A DNA stretch of 16,275 nt from 1XD8-76 sp051880335. Its GTDB lineage: Bacteria > Bacillota > Clostridia > Lachnospirales > Lachnospiraceae. The DNA is taken from the NCBI GenBank assembly GCA_051880335.1, contig JBJENT010000107.1, forward strand, positions 1-16,275, written 5' to 3'. This document shows, one piece after another, positions 7,605-14,007 of this stretch. The stretch's first letter is position 1. Each line of letters starts with the position of its first letter. The translations under genes and the position numbers were made by a program. The notes beneath the pieces are model-generated. The model saw only the letters and a list, made by a program, of their open reading frames with translations, did not search any database and was not told the DNA's origin.

Positions 7605-8330
7605 CTATCTGTCTTCAAAAATATACCCCACACCACGAATGGCACGGATTATGTCACTATGTGTCTCATCTATTTTTTTTCGAAGATTGGATACATGCAC
7701 CATCAATGTACGCACATCTCCCAGGTCTTCCATTTTCCATACTGCCTGATAGAGCTGACGATACAAAATAATTTCACCCGGACAGTTTACAAATGCCATT
7801 AAAATATCATACTCCGTACGGGAAAGTTCAATTTTCTCCTGTTGAACATGGTCCTTCACCCGGTAAACACTTCTGGTCCCGGTATCGATCATAAACTGGT
7901 TGAACCACCGCTTGTTTTCCTTCACACTGTGGTTTTTCTCCAAATTGGCCTGTATACGTTCCAGCAAAACATCCAGTTTTGCCGGTTTCACAATATAGTC
8001 ATTGCCACCTTCCCGAAAGGCTCCCACGATGTTATCACTGTCGCCCATGCAGCTCATAAAAATAACGGGTCCGGTATAACCAATATCCGACTCCCTGATC
8101 TTTTTGCATATTTCATGACCATCCATATCCGGCAGAAGCACATCCAAAAGGACCAGATCGATCCGTTCCCTGACCAGGATGTCCAGTGCCTGCTGTCCGC
8201 TCAGGGCACATGCCACATAATAGCCCTTTCCTCTCAGACTCATGGACGTAATCCGGGAAAGTTCTTCGTCATCTTCTACCAGCAATATTCTGATTTCTTT
8301 TGTCTCTTTATCCATTGTTTCTCTATCCAT
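7605..8330 (-). CDS. OmpR/PhoB-family response regulator
   Basis: The 241-residue protein has an N-terminal receiver with acidic pocket EDD (19-21), phospho-acceptor Asp63 in LVLLDVLLPDMDG, Ser93 at the switch position and Lys115 in the VKP motif. Residues 140-241 are an OmpR-type winged helix, ending in the usual RKKI...I.TIRGVGY-like signature (IRAIRGVGYIFED). It should bind direct repeats and control nearby promoters, including the one at 6729-6784 and perhaps the effector-like operon; targets are not shown by the sequence. Two starts are possible because the start region is duplicated: ATG at 8330 or ATG at 8315, five codons later. Neither has a strong ribosome binding site at ideal distance. 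It is first in the unit with the kinase, under the promoter at 8446-8474. Confidence 0.94.
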   Translation of the reverse strand: MDRETMDKETKEIRILLVEDDEELSRITSMSLRGKGYYVACALSGQQALDILVRERIDLVLLDVLLPDMDGHEICKKIRESDIGYTGPVIFMSCMGDSDNIVGAFREGGNDYIVKPAKLDVLLERIQANLEKNHSVKENKRWFNQFMIDTGTRSVYRVKDHVQQEKIELSRTEYDILMAFVNCPGEIILYRQLYQAVWKMEDLGDVRTLMVHVSNLRKKIDETHSDIIRAIRGVGYIFEDR

Positions 8331-8343
8331 TGTTTCTCAATCC
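8314..8343. repeat. 15-bp tandem duplication spanning the response regulator start codon
   Basis: On the + strand ATTGTTTCTCTATCC (8314-8328) is followed directly by ATTGTTTCTCAATCC (8329-8343), identical except for one base. On the coding strand this duplicates GGAT-A/T-GAGAAACAAT and creates two in-frame ATG codons five codons apart. The repeat gives the protein the N-terminus MDRET-MDKET. Confidence 0.9.
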
Positions 8344-8445
8344 GTTATCTTCCCCACACAGGACTCTTCCGGCCAAAGCCCTGTCTTTTCTGAAATCCTT
8401 ACACATTGATTCCGGCGAAGCGGGCACAATGAACCCACTTTATAA

Positions 8446-8474
8446 ATTATAACATTCCAAAGTTTCTCAAACAA
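8446..8474 (-). promoter_or_regulatory. Sigma-A-type promoter of the two-component system
   Basis: On the minus strand TTGTTT (8474-8469), a 17-base spacer and a perfect TATAAT (8451-8446) with TGT just upstream of it (extended -10) form a well-matched housekeeping promoter. It lies between the terminator of the upstream operon and the response regulator. The leader to the start codon is about 110 bases. It contains the arms ACAGG and CCTGT around a GC-rich loop (about 8355-8385), which may fold, but I could not match it to a known riboswitch. Confidence 0.75.
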
Positions 8475-8525
8475 CAGATCTGTGGCAAAACGACATGGAA
8501 GCGTGACGAATCGACATATCTATAC

Positions 8526-8556
8526 AAAAAAGGCAGACGGAATCACTCCATCTGCC
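8526..8556 (-). terminator. Intrinsic terminator of the acetyltransferase/875-residue/176-residue operon
   Basis: Read on the minus strand, GGCAGATGGA (8556-8547) pairs with TTCCGTCTGCC, giving a 10-bp stem with one G-U pair and a 5-base loop. Six T residues follow at once (AAAAAA at 8526-8531 on the + strand). It lies 30 bases after the stop of the 176-residue gene. It separates that operon from the two-component system. Confidence 0.9.
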
Positions 8557-8586
8557 TCTTTGCTGTCCACATCTCTGTCTTTGCCT

Positions 8587-9117
8587 TTATACAGGGAAAA
8601 GTCCCCTGAATTCCTCTATACTCATTCTTCCATCATTGACACGTGCAATAATATCTGCAAATTTCTCTGCCACATTCAAAGAAAACGCTATATTTGCCAT
8701 GATCAGTTCCAAATCTGTTTCATCCGGCATCTCCAAAGGCAGTGCAAGAGAATTGCGGTAAACAAGCATTTCACCTGCTCTGCTTATGGCAAATTGACCT
8801 GTTTCTGTTACATAATTCAAAGTGCCAATGGCCTCATAAAGATTCGAAAGTGTCTCTGACATCAGGGTATCTGACAGTGTGAGAACACAATGAAAACAAA
8901 GTGCATCCTCTATGCGGCCTTCTACCTCCGGCATAAAGAAGAATTCTCCCATTACTTCGTCAAAACCGTTTCCAAAATCATCGATCAGAACCGTCAGGAT
9001 ATCCATAGGCAGATCATCTTCTTCACTCTTGCGGTATAAAGATGTAATCTCCCATTCTTTCAATTTTTCCTGTACGCTTTTTAATAACTGTATTTTTCTT
9101 TCTTTCATTTCCTTCAC
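8587..9117 (-). CDS. Small acidic protein, possible chaperone for the 875-residue protein
   Basis: The 176-residue protein has no signal peptide or transmembrane helix and is strongly acidic. An N-terminal charged helix (1-22) is followed by alternating strand and helix segments: MDILTVLIDD, EVMGEFFFMPE, EDALCFHCVLTLSD, a central helix with LSNLYEAIGTLN, then EMLVYRNSLALPLE, and a long helix DLELIMANIAFSLNVAEKFADI. This order and size resemble the CesT/YbjN-type secretion chaperone fold, but I cannot name a family from the sequence and this is inference. The ATG has AGGAG 8 bases upstream. The gene begins 24 bases after the stop of the 875-residue gene and is directly followed by the operon terminator. 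A small acidic protein coded beside a large, partly disordered hydrophobic one is the usual layout of an effector and its chaperone. Confidence 0.85.
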   Translation of the reverse strand: MKEMKERKIQLLKSVQEKLKEWEITSLYRKSEEDDLPMDILTVLIDDFGNGFDEVMGEFFFMPEVEGRIEDALCFHCVLTLSDTLMSETLSNLYEAIGTLNYVTETGQFAISRAGEMLVYRNSLALPLEMPDETDLELIMANIAFSLNVAEKFADIIARVNDGRMSIEEFRGLFPV

Positions 9118-9141
9118 TCCTATAACATTTATAAGCTGAAC

Positions 9142-11769
9142 TTAGCTGGTTAATTTGCAATAAATCATTTGTAACGTAGGTAACTTCTTATCGGCATTGA
9201 TTTCCAGACCAAGGCTGTCTACCAGATCCTTATATGCCTCCTCTTCCTTACTTGGCTTAGTTTGCATACCATCCCAATCCGAACGGTATTCATCAGACAG
9301 GAACAACTGGATTTTTTCATAAATACGACTTGCATAAATGCCCATGATCTTAATATAACATTCTTTCACATTGGAGCATCCGAGCGTTTCCATCAGTTCT
9401 TGTCTCGTTTGTTCTCTTATTTTATCCTTTGCAGATTTCTTCAGTTTTTCATTTGATGAGGCGTTTTCAATCTCTTGAATCCGACTATTTGTTATTTCCT
9501 CTAAATTTAAAAATTCATCCACCACCTTTTTACGTGCTCTCTTTTTCATTACAAATGTAGATACTGCACCCAGGGCAAGAGTTCCAAGCCCCAACAGTCC
9601 AAAAGTCGCAGCCACTATCGGCAGACCAAAAGATAAGAGTGAGGCACCGGCAGTAAGTATTCCACCAAGCATCTGACAACCGGCAGTGATTTTCTTTCTT
9701 GTATTGATCCTCTTCATTATCTTTTCAAGATTCTCTTCAAACCTGATGGTTTGATTTAATTCAGTCGTCTTTTCCTGCGATTTTCTTTCTTGTTCCAATT
9801 TCTCGAAAGCGTTCTCTCTCTGTTTTTCTTCATCATTTGCAACCGTATAATTTAAGACGCCCACACCGGCTGAAACTATACCTACTACAACTCCCGCTGC
9901 CGCAGTTACACCTGACGCTATGGTCATTTTCGATCCTTCCAATCCCGCTACTTTCAAAGTACCTGTAACAGAAGACGCTATTGATGAAACAGAAGATCCT
10001 AACTGATTTGAAAAATCCATACACAGCATTACTTTGCTACTGGAATTTAAGGCTGCAAATGACTTATAAGACCTGGCAATTCCGGCAAGAGCCAGTGCCA
10101 TATTTACGAATCCAATCAATCCTCCTCCAATATTGCCAGCATATGAACCAACTGTACCCACACCTGCCACCAGGGGATTTTTGAGATTCATCATCACACC
10201 ACCTACAGAGGCTGACACTGTTTTTGCTCCTGTAGAGCCCATAACTGTAAATTTAACATAATCCATGAGATTGCTGATATCTGCTTGTCCCGGAATACGA
10301 ATTTCCGTTTCCAGCAATTCATCCAGCTTCGTATAGAAGACTTCAACTGCTTTCTTCACATCGCCTTTCTTGAACAATTTCATGACAAAATTTGCTTTAT
10401 CATATTCTGTCTTTTGATTTTTCAAGTTTGTCAGAGCAACTTCTATCTCACGTACTTGAGCCGTCAATTTTTGCTCAATTTCCTTTATAGCTCTCGCCAG
10501 CCCTTGCGGTTCTTCCTCCTGATCATTTTCTCCATCGTTTTTATACTCTTCCTGTAATCTTCTTATGTTATTCATGGTTTCCAAAAAAGGACCAAACTGA
10601 CACATCTGACGATAAACTTGCCCTAAATTTGATAAATCTAACCCATCCTTTATAATCTTTTTTTCATCCAGAACATATTCTTCAGGATTGAACAACAAAG
10701 CATCCTCTTCGCTTATTTTTTTTGGATATCCAATTTGCATGAGATGATATGCAAAAATTCTCTCTGTTCTTGGACGATTCAGGAAATTATATACGAGACT
10801 GTCTTCCAGACTTCCTCCCTTACTCTCATATTCTATTAACATCCATTTATCCAATCTCTCCAGTTCACCCAATGGCATGTTTTCAGGATTCTCACTTTGT
10901 TCAACCTTCTCTCTATCGGCCAACAAGGCATTCTTGTGCCCCAACCCTTCGAGATGTCCTTGTAAATCACTCTTTAAATCCTTCTTGTTCTGCTGTGTCA
11001 TTTTTTCTTCCATCTCGCTCTGTGTTTCCGCCAGCATTTTACAGTGATTCTTATATGAATTTTGGAGCAACGAATGTTCACGAAGGATAACGTCTCTATC
11101 CGCTTCCTTTACATTTTGGTCCAAACGTATTGTAGGGATTTTCAATACCTTATTGATTGTCTTTATTCTCCAAAGAACCTGCGGCAGTGTTAATGTCGCA
11201 TTATTATAGCACTCTAATAATCGGGAAAGATAATCATATGAGGACTCCATTTCCTGCGCAATTCTCTTTTTTAGACTTTTCCACGCCTCCAATGATTCTA
11301 TCTTTTGCTCCAACTGTTCCTCAAATTCCTGCTGTTGTTCTTGATGTTCTTCCTGATGTTCTTCCTGATGCTCTTCCTGATGTTCTTCCTGATGCTCTTC
11401 CTGATGTTCTTCTTCCTTCTTTTCCTCTTCCTTCTTTTCTTCTTCCTGTTGTTCTTCCTCCTCTATTTTTTTCTTCTCCTCATTCTTTATCTCTTCATCC
11501 GCCTTGCCGATATTAACCTCTTCTTCCTCCAAATTTTCCAATATATTATTCTGGTTATTTCCTATCGGTTGTCCCTGTCCGTTCAGTTGTCGATTTATAT
11601 CTTGTTGAAGCCCTATCTGAATCCCGGCATTTATCCCATTTACTTGTTGCATGGCATTTTGATGACCCATATTTTCCAGGACCGGTTGCCCGGGATTTCC
11701 TCCAATTTGCATATTTTCTGGCTTTTTAGTTATCATTTCTCCATTATTATTATTATTATTCCCACCCAT
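9142..11769 (-). CDS. Large candidate effector/translocator: disordered N/Q- and E-rich head, coiled coils, hydrophobic hairpins
   Basis: I recognise no named family for this 875-residue protein. Residues 1-78 are N/Q/G-rich and look disordered. Residues 79-160 are almost only E, K, Q and H, with six HQE(E/Q) units at 122-145. Residues 150-490 are mainly helical with coiled-coil stretches. Three glycine/alanine-rich hydrophobic patches follow at about 532-565, 617-642 and 695-740, long enough for membrane hairpins. The second is separated from the third by a charged coiled coil (646-692). The C-terminal 135 residues are helical and charged. There is no signal peptide. Such an order (disordered head, coiled coil, buried hydrophobic hairpins) recalls type III translocators, pore-forming toxins and injected effectors; this is analogy only. 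The ATG has AAGGAG at 6 bases. It lies 11 bases after the acetyltransferase gene and 24 before the small acidic protein. Confidence 0.85.
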   Translation of the reverse strand: MGGNNNNNNGEMITKKPENMQIGGNPGQPVLENMGHQNAMQQVNGINAGIQIGLQQDINRQLNGQGQPIGNNQNNILENLEEEEVNIGKADEEIKNEEKKKIEEEEQQEEEKKEEEKKEEEHQEEHQEEHQEEHQEEHQEEHQEQQQEFEEQLEQKIESLEAWKSLKKRIAQEMESSYDYLSRLLECYNNATLTLPQVLWRIKTINKVLKIPTIRLDQNVKEADRDVILREHSLLQNSYKNHCKMLAETQSEMEEKMTQQNKKDLKSDLQGHLEGLGHKNALLADREKVEQSENPENMPLGELERLDKWMLIEYESKGGSLEDSLVYNFLNRPRTERIFAYHLMQIGYPKKISEEDALLFNPEEYVLDEKKIIKDGLDLSNLGQVYRQMCQFGPFLETMNNIRRLQEEYKNDGENDQEEEPQGLARAIKEIEQKLTAQVREIEVALTNLKNQKTEYDKANFVMKLFKKGDVKKAVEVFYTKLDELLETEIRIPGQADISNLMDYVKFTVMGSTGAKTVSASVGGVMMNLKNPLVAGVGTVGSYAGNIGGGLIGFVNMALALAGIARSYKSFAALNSSSKVMLCMDFSNQLGSSVSSIASSVTGTLKVAGLEGSKMTIASGVTAAAGVVVGIVSAGVGVLNYTVANDEEKQRENAFEKLEQERKSQEKTTELNQTIRFEENLEKIMKRINTRKKITAGCQMLGGILTAGASLLSFGLPIVAATFGLLGLGTLALGAVSTFVMKKRARKKVVDEFLNLEEITNSRIQEIENASSNEKLKKSAKDKIREQTRQELMETLGCSNVKECYIKIMGIYASRIYEKIQLFLSDEYRSDWDGMQTKPSKEEEAYKDLVDSLGLEINADKKLPTLQMIYCKLTS
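11341..11412. repeat. 12-bp in-frame tandem repeat encoding the E-H-Q-E tract
   Basis: Six 12-bp units lie head to tail within the 875-residue gene. On the + strand units 2, 4 and 6 are ctgatgttcttc, units 3 and 5 are ctgatgctcttc, and unit 1 differs at its first base. The strict alternation gives a 24-bp higher-order period, so the array probably grew by 24-bp steps. All changes between units are silent or at the unit edge, and each unit encodes E-E-H-Q. Confidence 0.95.
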
Positions 11770-11780
11770 CTGCTTTCTCC

Positions 11781-12674
11781 TTATAATTCTCTCTCAAATT
11801 CCTGAAAAAGGTATTGTTCATGCCCTTCTCCGAATAAGTTTATAACCGACTCATAAAAGTTTTCTCTATACAATTTCAGGTAAATCTTTGTTCCCGGTTT
11901 TACTTTCCCCTTCAGATCATATATCAGAATAGAAACCAGAAATGTCATGGCATATGGATTTTTTACCTCAGGAGACATATATCCTTTCAACGTCTTTAAA
12001 TTTCCATCTTTCATAACACGCAGGCATGCCGCACCTCTCAGAACGCCCTTTTCTATATAAAACCGGCACAAATCCGGGTGAAAATCCTGTTCCCCTATGA
12101 AAAAACCCGTGGTTTCATATTGTGAAAGAAGTCTTTTCAAGCGTAGATCATAGTAATTTTCAATCTTAACCACAGATTTTCTAATATCACTTTCCTTTCC
12201 TCTCAGTTTTTCCAGACTACTGTCCTGAAACTGTCCCTGAAGATAGACTACCATATGTTCCGGTTTCATAATCGGCATAAATCCTACCTTCTGCAAAAAG
12301 ACAGGTGTCGTATCTATATCCGCCTCTTTCCCCCACCACTCACAGCAAATTTTTGTTCCGCCCAGTGATTTCAGTTTTCTAACCGCAAAGAGTAGCAGTT
12401 TACTTCCAATCCCCTGTCGGTGATAAAGCTTATGAACCGATATGTATTCCAGTTTCAATTCGCGACCGTCCTGTGGCAAAGTTGAAAAAACAGCAACCGC
12501 CAACAAATTGTTTTGCTGGTCCACAGCACCAAATACAGCCGTATACTTATCCGGCACAACATCCAGTTCTTCCGGAATCCAACCGTTTTCTACGAGCTGG
12601 TCGTATTGCTTTTTCATTAAAACAGTGCACCTGATATCCATATCCTTTTTCTTCTCTGTACTCACTTCTTCCAT
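11781..12674 (-). CDS. GNAT-family N-acetyltransferase with a second C-terminal domain
   Basis: The 297-residue protein has a GNAT domain in its first 150 residues. The acetyl-CoA pyrophosphate loop is seen as HRQGIGSKLL (85-94), preceded by the strand LKLEYISVHKLY and followed by FLQKVGFMP (126-134), the usual end of the fold. It should transfer an acetyl group from acetyl-CoA to an amine; the substrate is not evident. Residues 155-297 form a second domain of similar size with a weaker GNAT-like strand order (GVLRGAACLRVM, then MTFLVSILIYDL), perhaps a tandem degenerate copy. It is the first gene of the operon, 11 bases before the 875-residue gene. Acylation of a co-encoded toxin, as known for RTX activation, is one possibility. 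The start ATG has a GGGG tract about 12 bases upstream, rather distant. ATG at codon 12 is an alternative but has no better site. Confidence 0.85.
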   Translation of the reverse strand: MEEVSTEKKKDMDIRCTVLMKKQYDQLVENGWIPEELDVVPDKYTAVFGAVDQQNNLLAVAVFSTLPQDGRELKLEYISVHKLYHRQGIGSKLLLFAVRKLKSLGGTKICCEWWGKEADIDTTPVFLQKVGFMPIMKPEHMVVYLQGQFQDSSLEKLRGKESDIRKSVVKIENYYDLRLKRLLSQYETTGFFIGEQDFHPDLCRFYIEKGVLRGAACLRVMKDGNLKTLKGYMSPEVKNPYAMTFLVSILIYDLKGKVKPGTKIYLKLYRENFYESVINLFGEGHEQYLFQEFEREL

Positions 12675-12728
12675 TTATTCCGTAATCCCCTTTCTTTTGT
12701 TTTCGCAACTGATATTCTGGGTTCGCAG

Positions 12729-12789
12729 AATTCCCCAAAGCACAACATTATTCTAATATAAATATATAATTCCCCAAAAATTGATTCAA
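12729..12789 (-). promoter_or_regulatory. Promoter of the acetyltransferase/effector-like operon with 11-bp direct repeats
   Basis: On the minus strand TTGAAT (12789-12784), a 17-base spacer and TATATT (12766-12761) form a plausible sigma-A promoter. The 11-mer TTTGGGGAATT occurs twice in the same orientation: at 12778-12768, inside the promoter spacer, and at 12739-12729, just below the start of transcription. The copies are 39 bases apart. Such a pair is a likely operator; its regulator is unknown. The rest of 12675-12835 is A/T-rich and holds no hairpin that would end Fic transcription. Confidence 0.6.
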
Positions 12790-12835
12790 CATAATTTCAT
12801 TTTCTTTAACGTTTCTTTATTTTTCATTTTACCTG

Positions 12836-13918
12836 CTATGGCAAATCATTAGCACCCACAAATACTTCATAGATTTTCTGGTATCTATATCCTTTTTTAA
12901 CAACCGTTGAATCCGGAACAATTACCTTTAAATCCACCAGCTGATTTATTATTTTAGATACCACATTGATAGAGACTCCTGACATTTCCTGCACTTCTTT
13001 TTTCGTAAATACAGTCTGTTTCATAATAACAGGCATAATTCGATACACTGAATTTCCTTTTATGGCTTTGATTGTCTTCATATCTTCCTTATAAATCTCT
13101 TTGATTCTATCAAGTTTATAGATATATGCATTGCACTGGTCAATGATACATTGCAGAAAGAATTTGATATACCCTGCCACATTACCTCTTCTACATTCCA
13201 TCAGATTTCTCTGATAAGATGGTTTATATAATTCCAGAATTTCAGACATGTACAAAATCGGTGTACAATCATCCAGTAATGACATTTGTACCGGAATCAA
13301 CGCTCTCCCCAATCTCCCATTTCCATCTTTATACGCATGTATTGTTTCGAACTGCATATGAGATAAAGCAACATTTACCAGCAATGGGTCTACAAATTCA
13401 TCATTCATATATTCATACAAATTCATAAGCAGTCCATAAACCTCTTCCGGAACAGGTGGAATGAATGTTGCATTGTCCATTGTACAACCTCTGGGGCCAA
13501 TCCAATTTTGTATGGTTCTGATTTGTCCCGGGTTTTTCTGTGAACCTCTTACGCTGTCCAGAATAATCCTGTGCATCTCATTCACAAACTCATATCCTAT
13601 TGGATTTCCTGCATGCAGGTATGAAGTGGCATATTCTATCGTCTTTTTCAGATTCTGAATTTCCTGATTGTCATCTGTTTTTTTCATATATTTTAAGTAA
13701 TACATTTCATCCTGAGAGATCTGAGTCCCTTCAATCTGTGTTGATTTATAACTTTCATTCAGAATAACAGAATCTAAAAAGAAACATGCATCAAACTCCA
13801 AAGTGTTTATTAATGACTTGTATTCTCCATATTTCACATTTGCCTCGGATATGAGTCTAAGCATTTCTTTATCTATTTTGTATTCCAATGGCATTGTTTT
13901 TGCTTTATACGGTTCCAT
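12836..13918 (-). CDS. Fic-domain protein (class II, self-inhibited) with C-terminal winged helix
   Basis: Fic proteins transfer AMP or a related group from a nucleotide to a hydroxyl side chain of a target. I place the start at ATG 13918 (360 residues), because AAGGAG (13934-13929) lies 10 bases from it but only 1 base from the upstream in-frame TTG at 13927. Residues 59-64 carry the inhibitory motif S-x-x-x-E-G (STQIEG). The Fic core spans about 100-255 with GPRGCTMDNATFIPP (flap region) and the active site HAYKDGNGRLGR at 194-205. The usual Pro-Phe after His is Ala-Tyr; catalytic His, Asp, GNGR and the final Arg remain. Residues 285-345 look like a winged helix (FTKKEVQEMSGVSINVVSKI), typical of stand-alone Fic/DUF4172-like regulators. 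No antitoxin gene sits beside it. The palindrome at 13943-13959 may be its own operator. It is separated from the dehydrogenase by a terminator. Confidence 0.93.
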   Translation of the reverse strand: MEPYKAKTMPLEYKIDKEMLRLISEANVKYGEYKSLINTLEFDACFFLDSVILNESYKSTQIEGTQISQDEMYYLKYMKKTDDNQEIQNLKKTIEYATSYLHAGNPIGYEFVNEMHRIILDSVRGSQKNPGQIRTIQNWIGPRGCTMDNATFIPPVPEEVYGLLMNLYEYMNDEFVDPLLVNVALSHMQFETIHAYKDGNGRLGRALIPVQMSLLDDCTPILYMSEILELYKPSYQRNLMECRRGNVAGYIKFFLQCIIDQCNAYIYKLDRIKEIYKEDMKTIKAIKGNSVYRIMPVIMKQTVFTKKEVQEMSGVSINVVSKIINQLVDLKVIVPDSTVVKKGYRYQKIYEVFVGANDLP

Positions 13919-13942
13919 ACAATCCAAACTCCTTTCATTTAC

Positions 13943-13959
13943 AGTGTAATATTACCACT
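13943..13959. promoter_or_regulatory. Palindromic candidate operator upstream of the Fic gene
   Basis: The stretch AGTGTAATATTACCACT contains the perfect 10-bp palindrome GTAATATTAC (13946-13955 shared with flanking bases), and AGTG/CACT arms at its ends form a second, interleaved inverted repeat. It sits 25 to 40 bases above the Fic start codon, where an autoregulatory site would be expected. A TTGAAA-like -35 just upstream is possible but the -10 is unclear. Confidence 0.4.
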
Positions 13960-13967
13960 TTTCAAAC

Positions 13968-14005
13968 AAAAAATCACTGTTTTTTGAAAAAACAGTGATT
14001 TTTTT
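13968..14005 (-). terminator. A/T-flanked bidirectional-type terminator after the dehydrogenase gene
   Basis: An 18-bp perfect inverted repeat (A6-TCACTG-T6, one G, A6-CAGTGA-T6) forms a hairpin with a T run of seven on either strand. It begins 2 bases after the dehydrogenase stop codon on the minus strand and ends that transcript. Because it is symmetric it would also stop transcription on the + strand, although no + strand gene is present. It precedes the Fic promoter region. Confidence 0.9.
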
Positions 14006-14007
14006 CA

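Noticed and set aside
6973..7749. 258-codon + strand open frame opposite the histidine kinase
   Set aside because: The minus strand carries all histidine kinase motifs; the + frame has no recognisable domain or ribosome binding site.
8344..8445. Riboswitch (c-di-GMP or similar) in the leader of the response regulator
   Set aside because: Some GC-rich pairing and GGCC/GGGC words are present, but no known riboswitch core could be matched.
11305..11805. Open + strand frame rich in Leu and Phe, like a membrane protein
   Set aside because: It is the antisense of the E/Q/H repeat tract of the 875-residue gene; no ribosome binding site and the repeat explains its composition.
13968..14005. Attachment site or insertion-sequence end
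   Set aside because: The symmetric hairpin with T runs directly after a stop codon is fully explained as a terminator, and no transposase or integrase gene is present.
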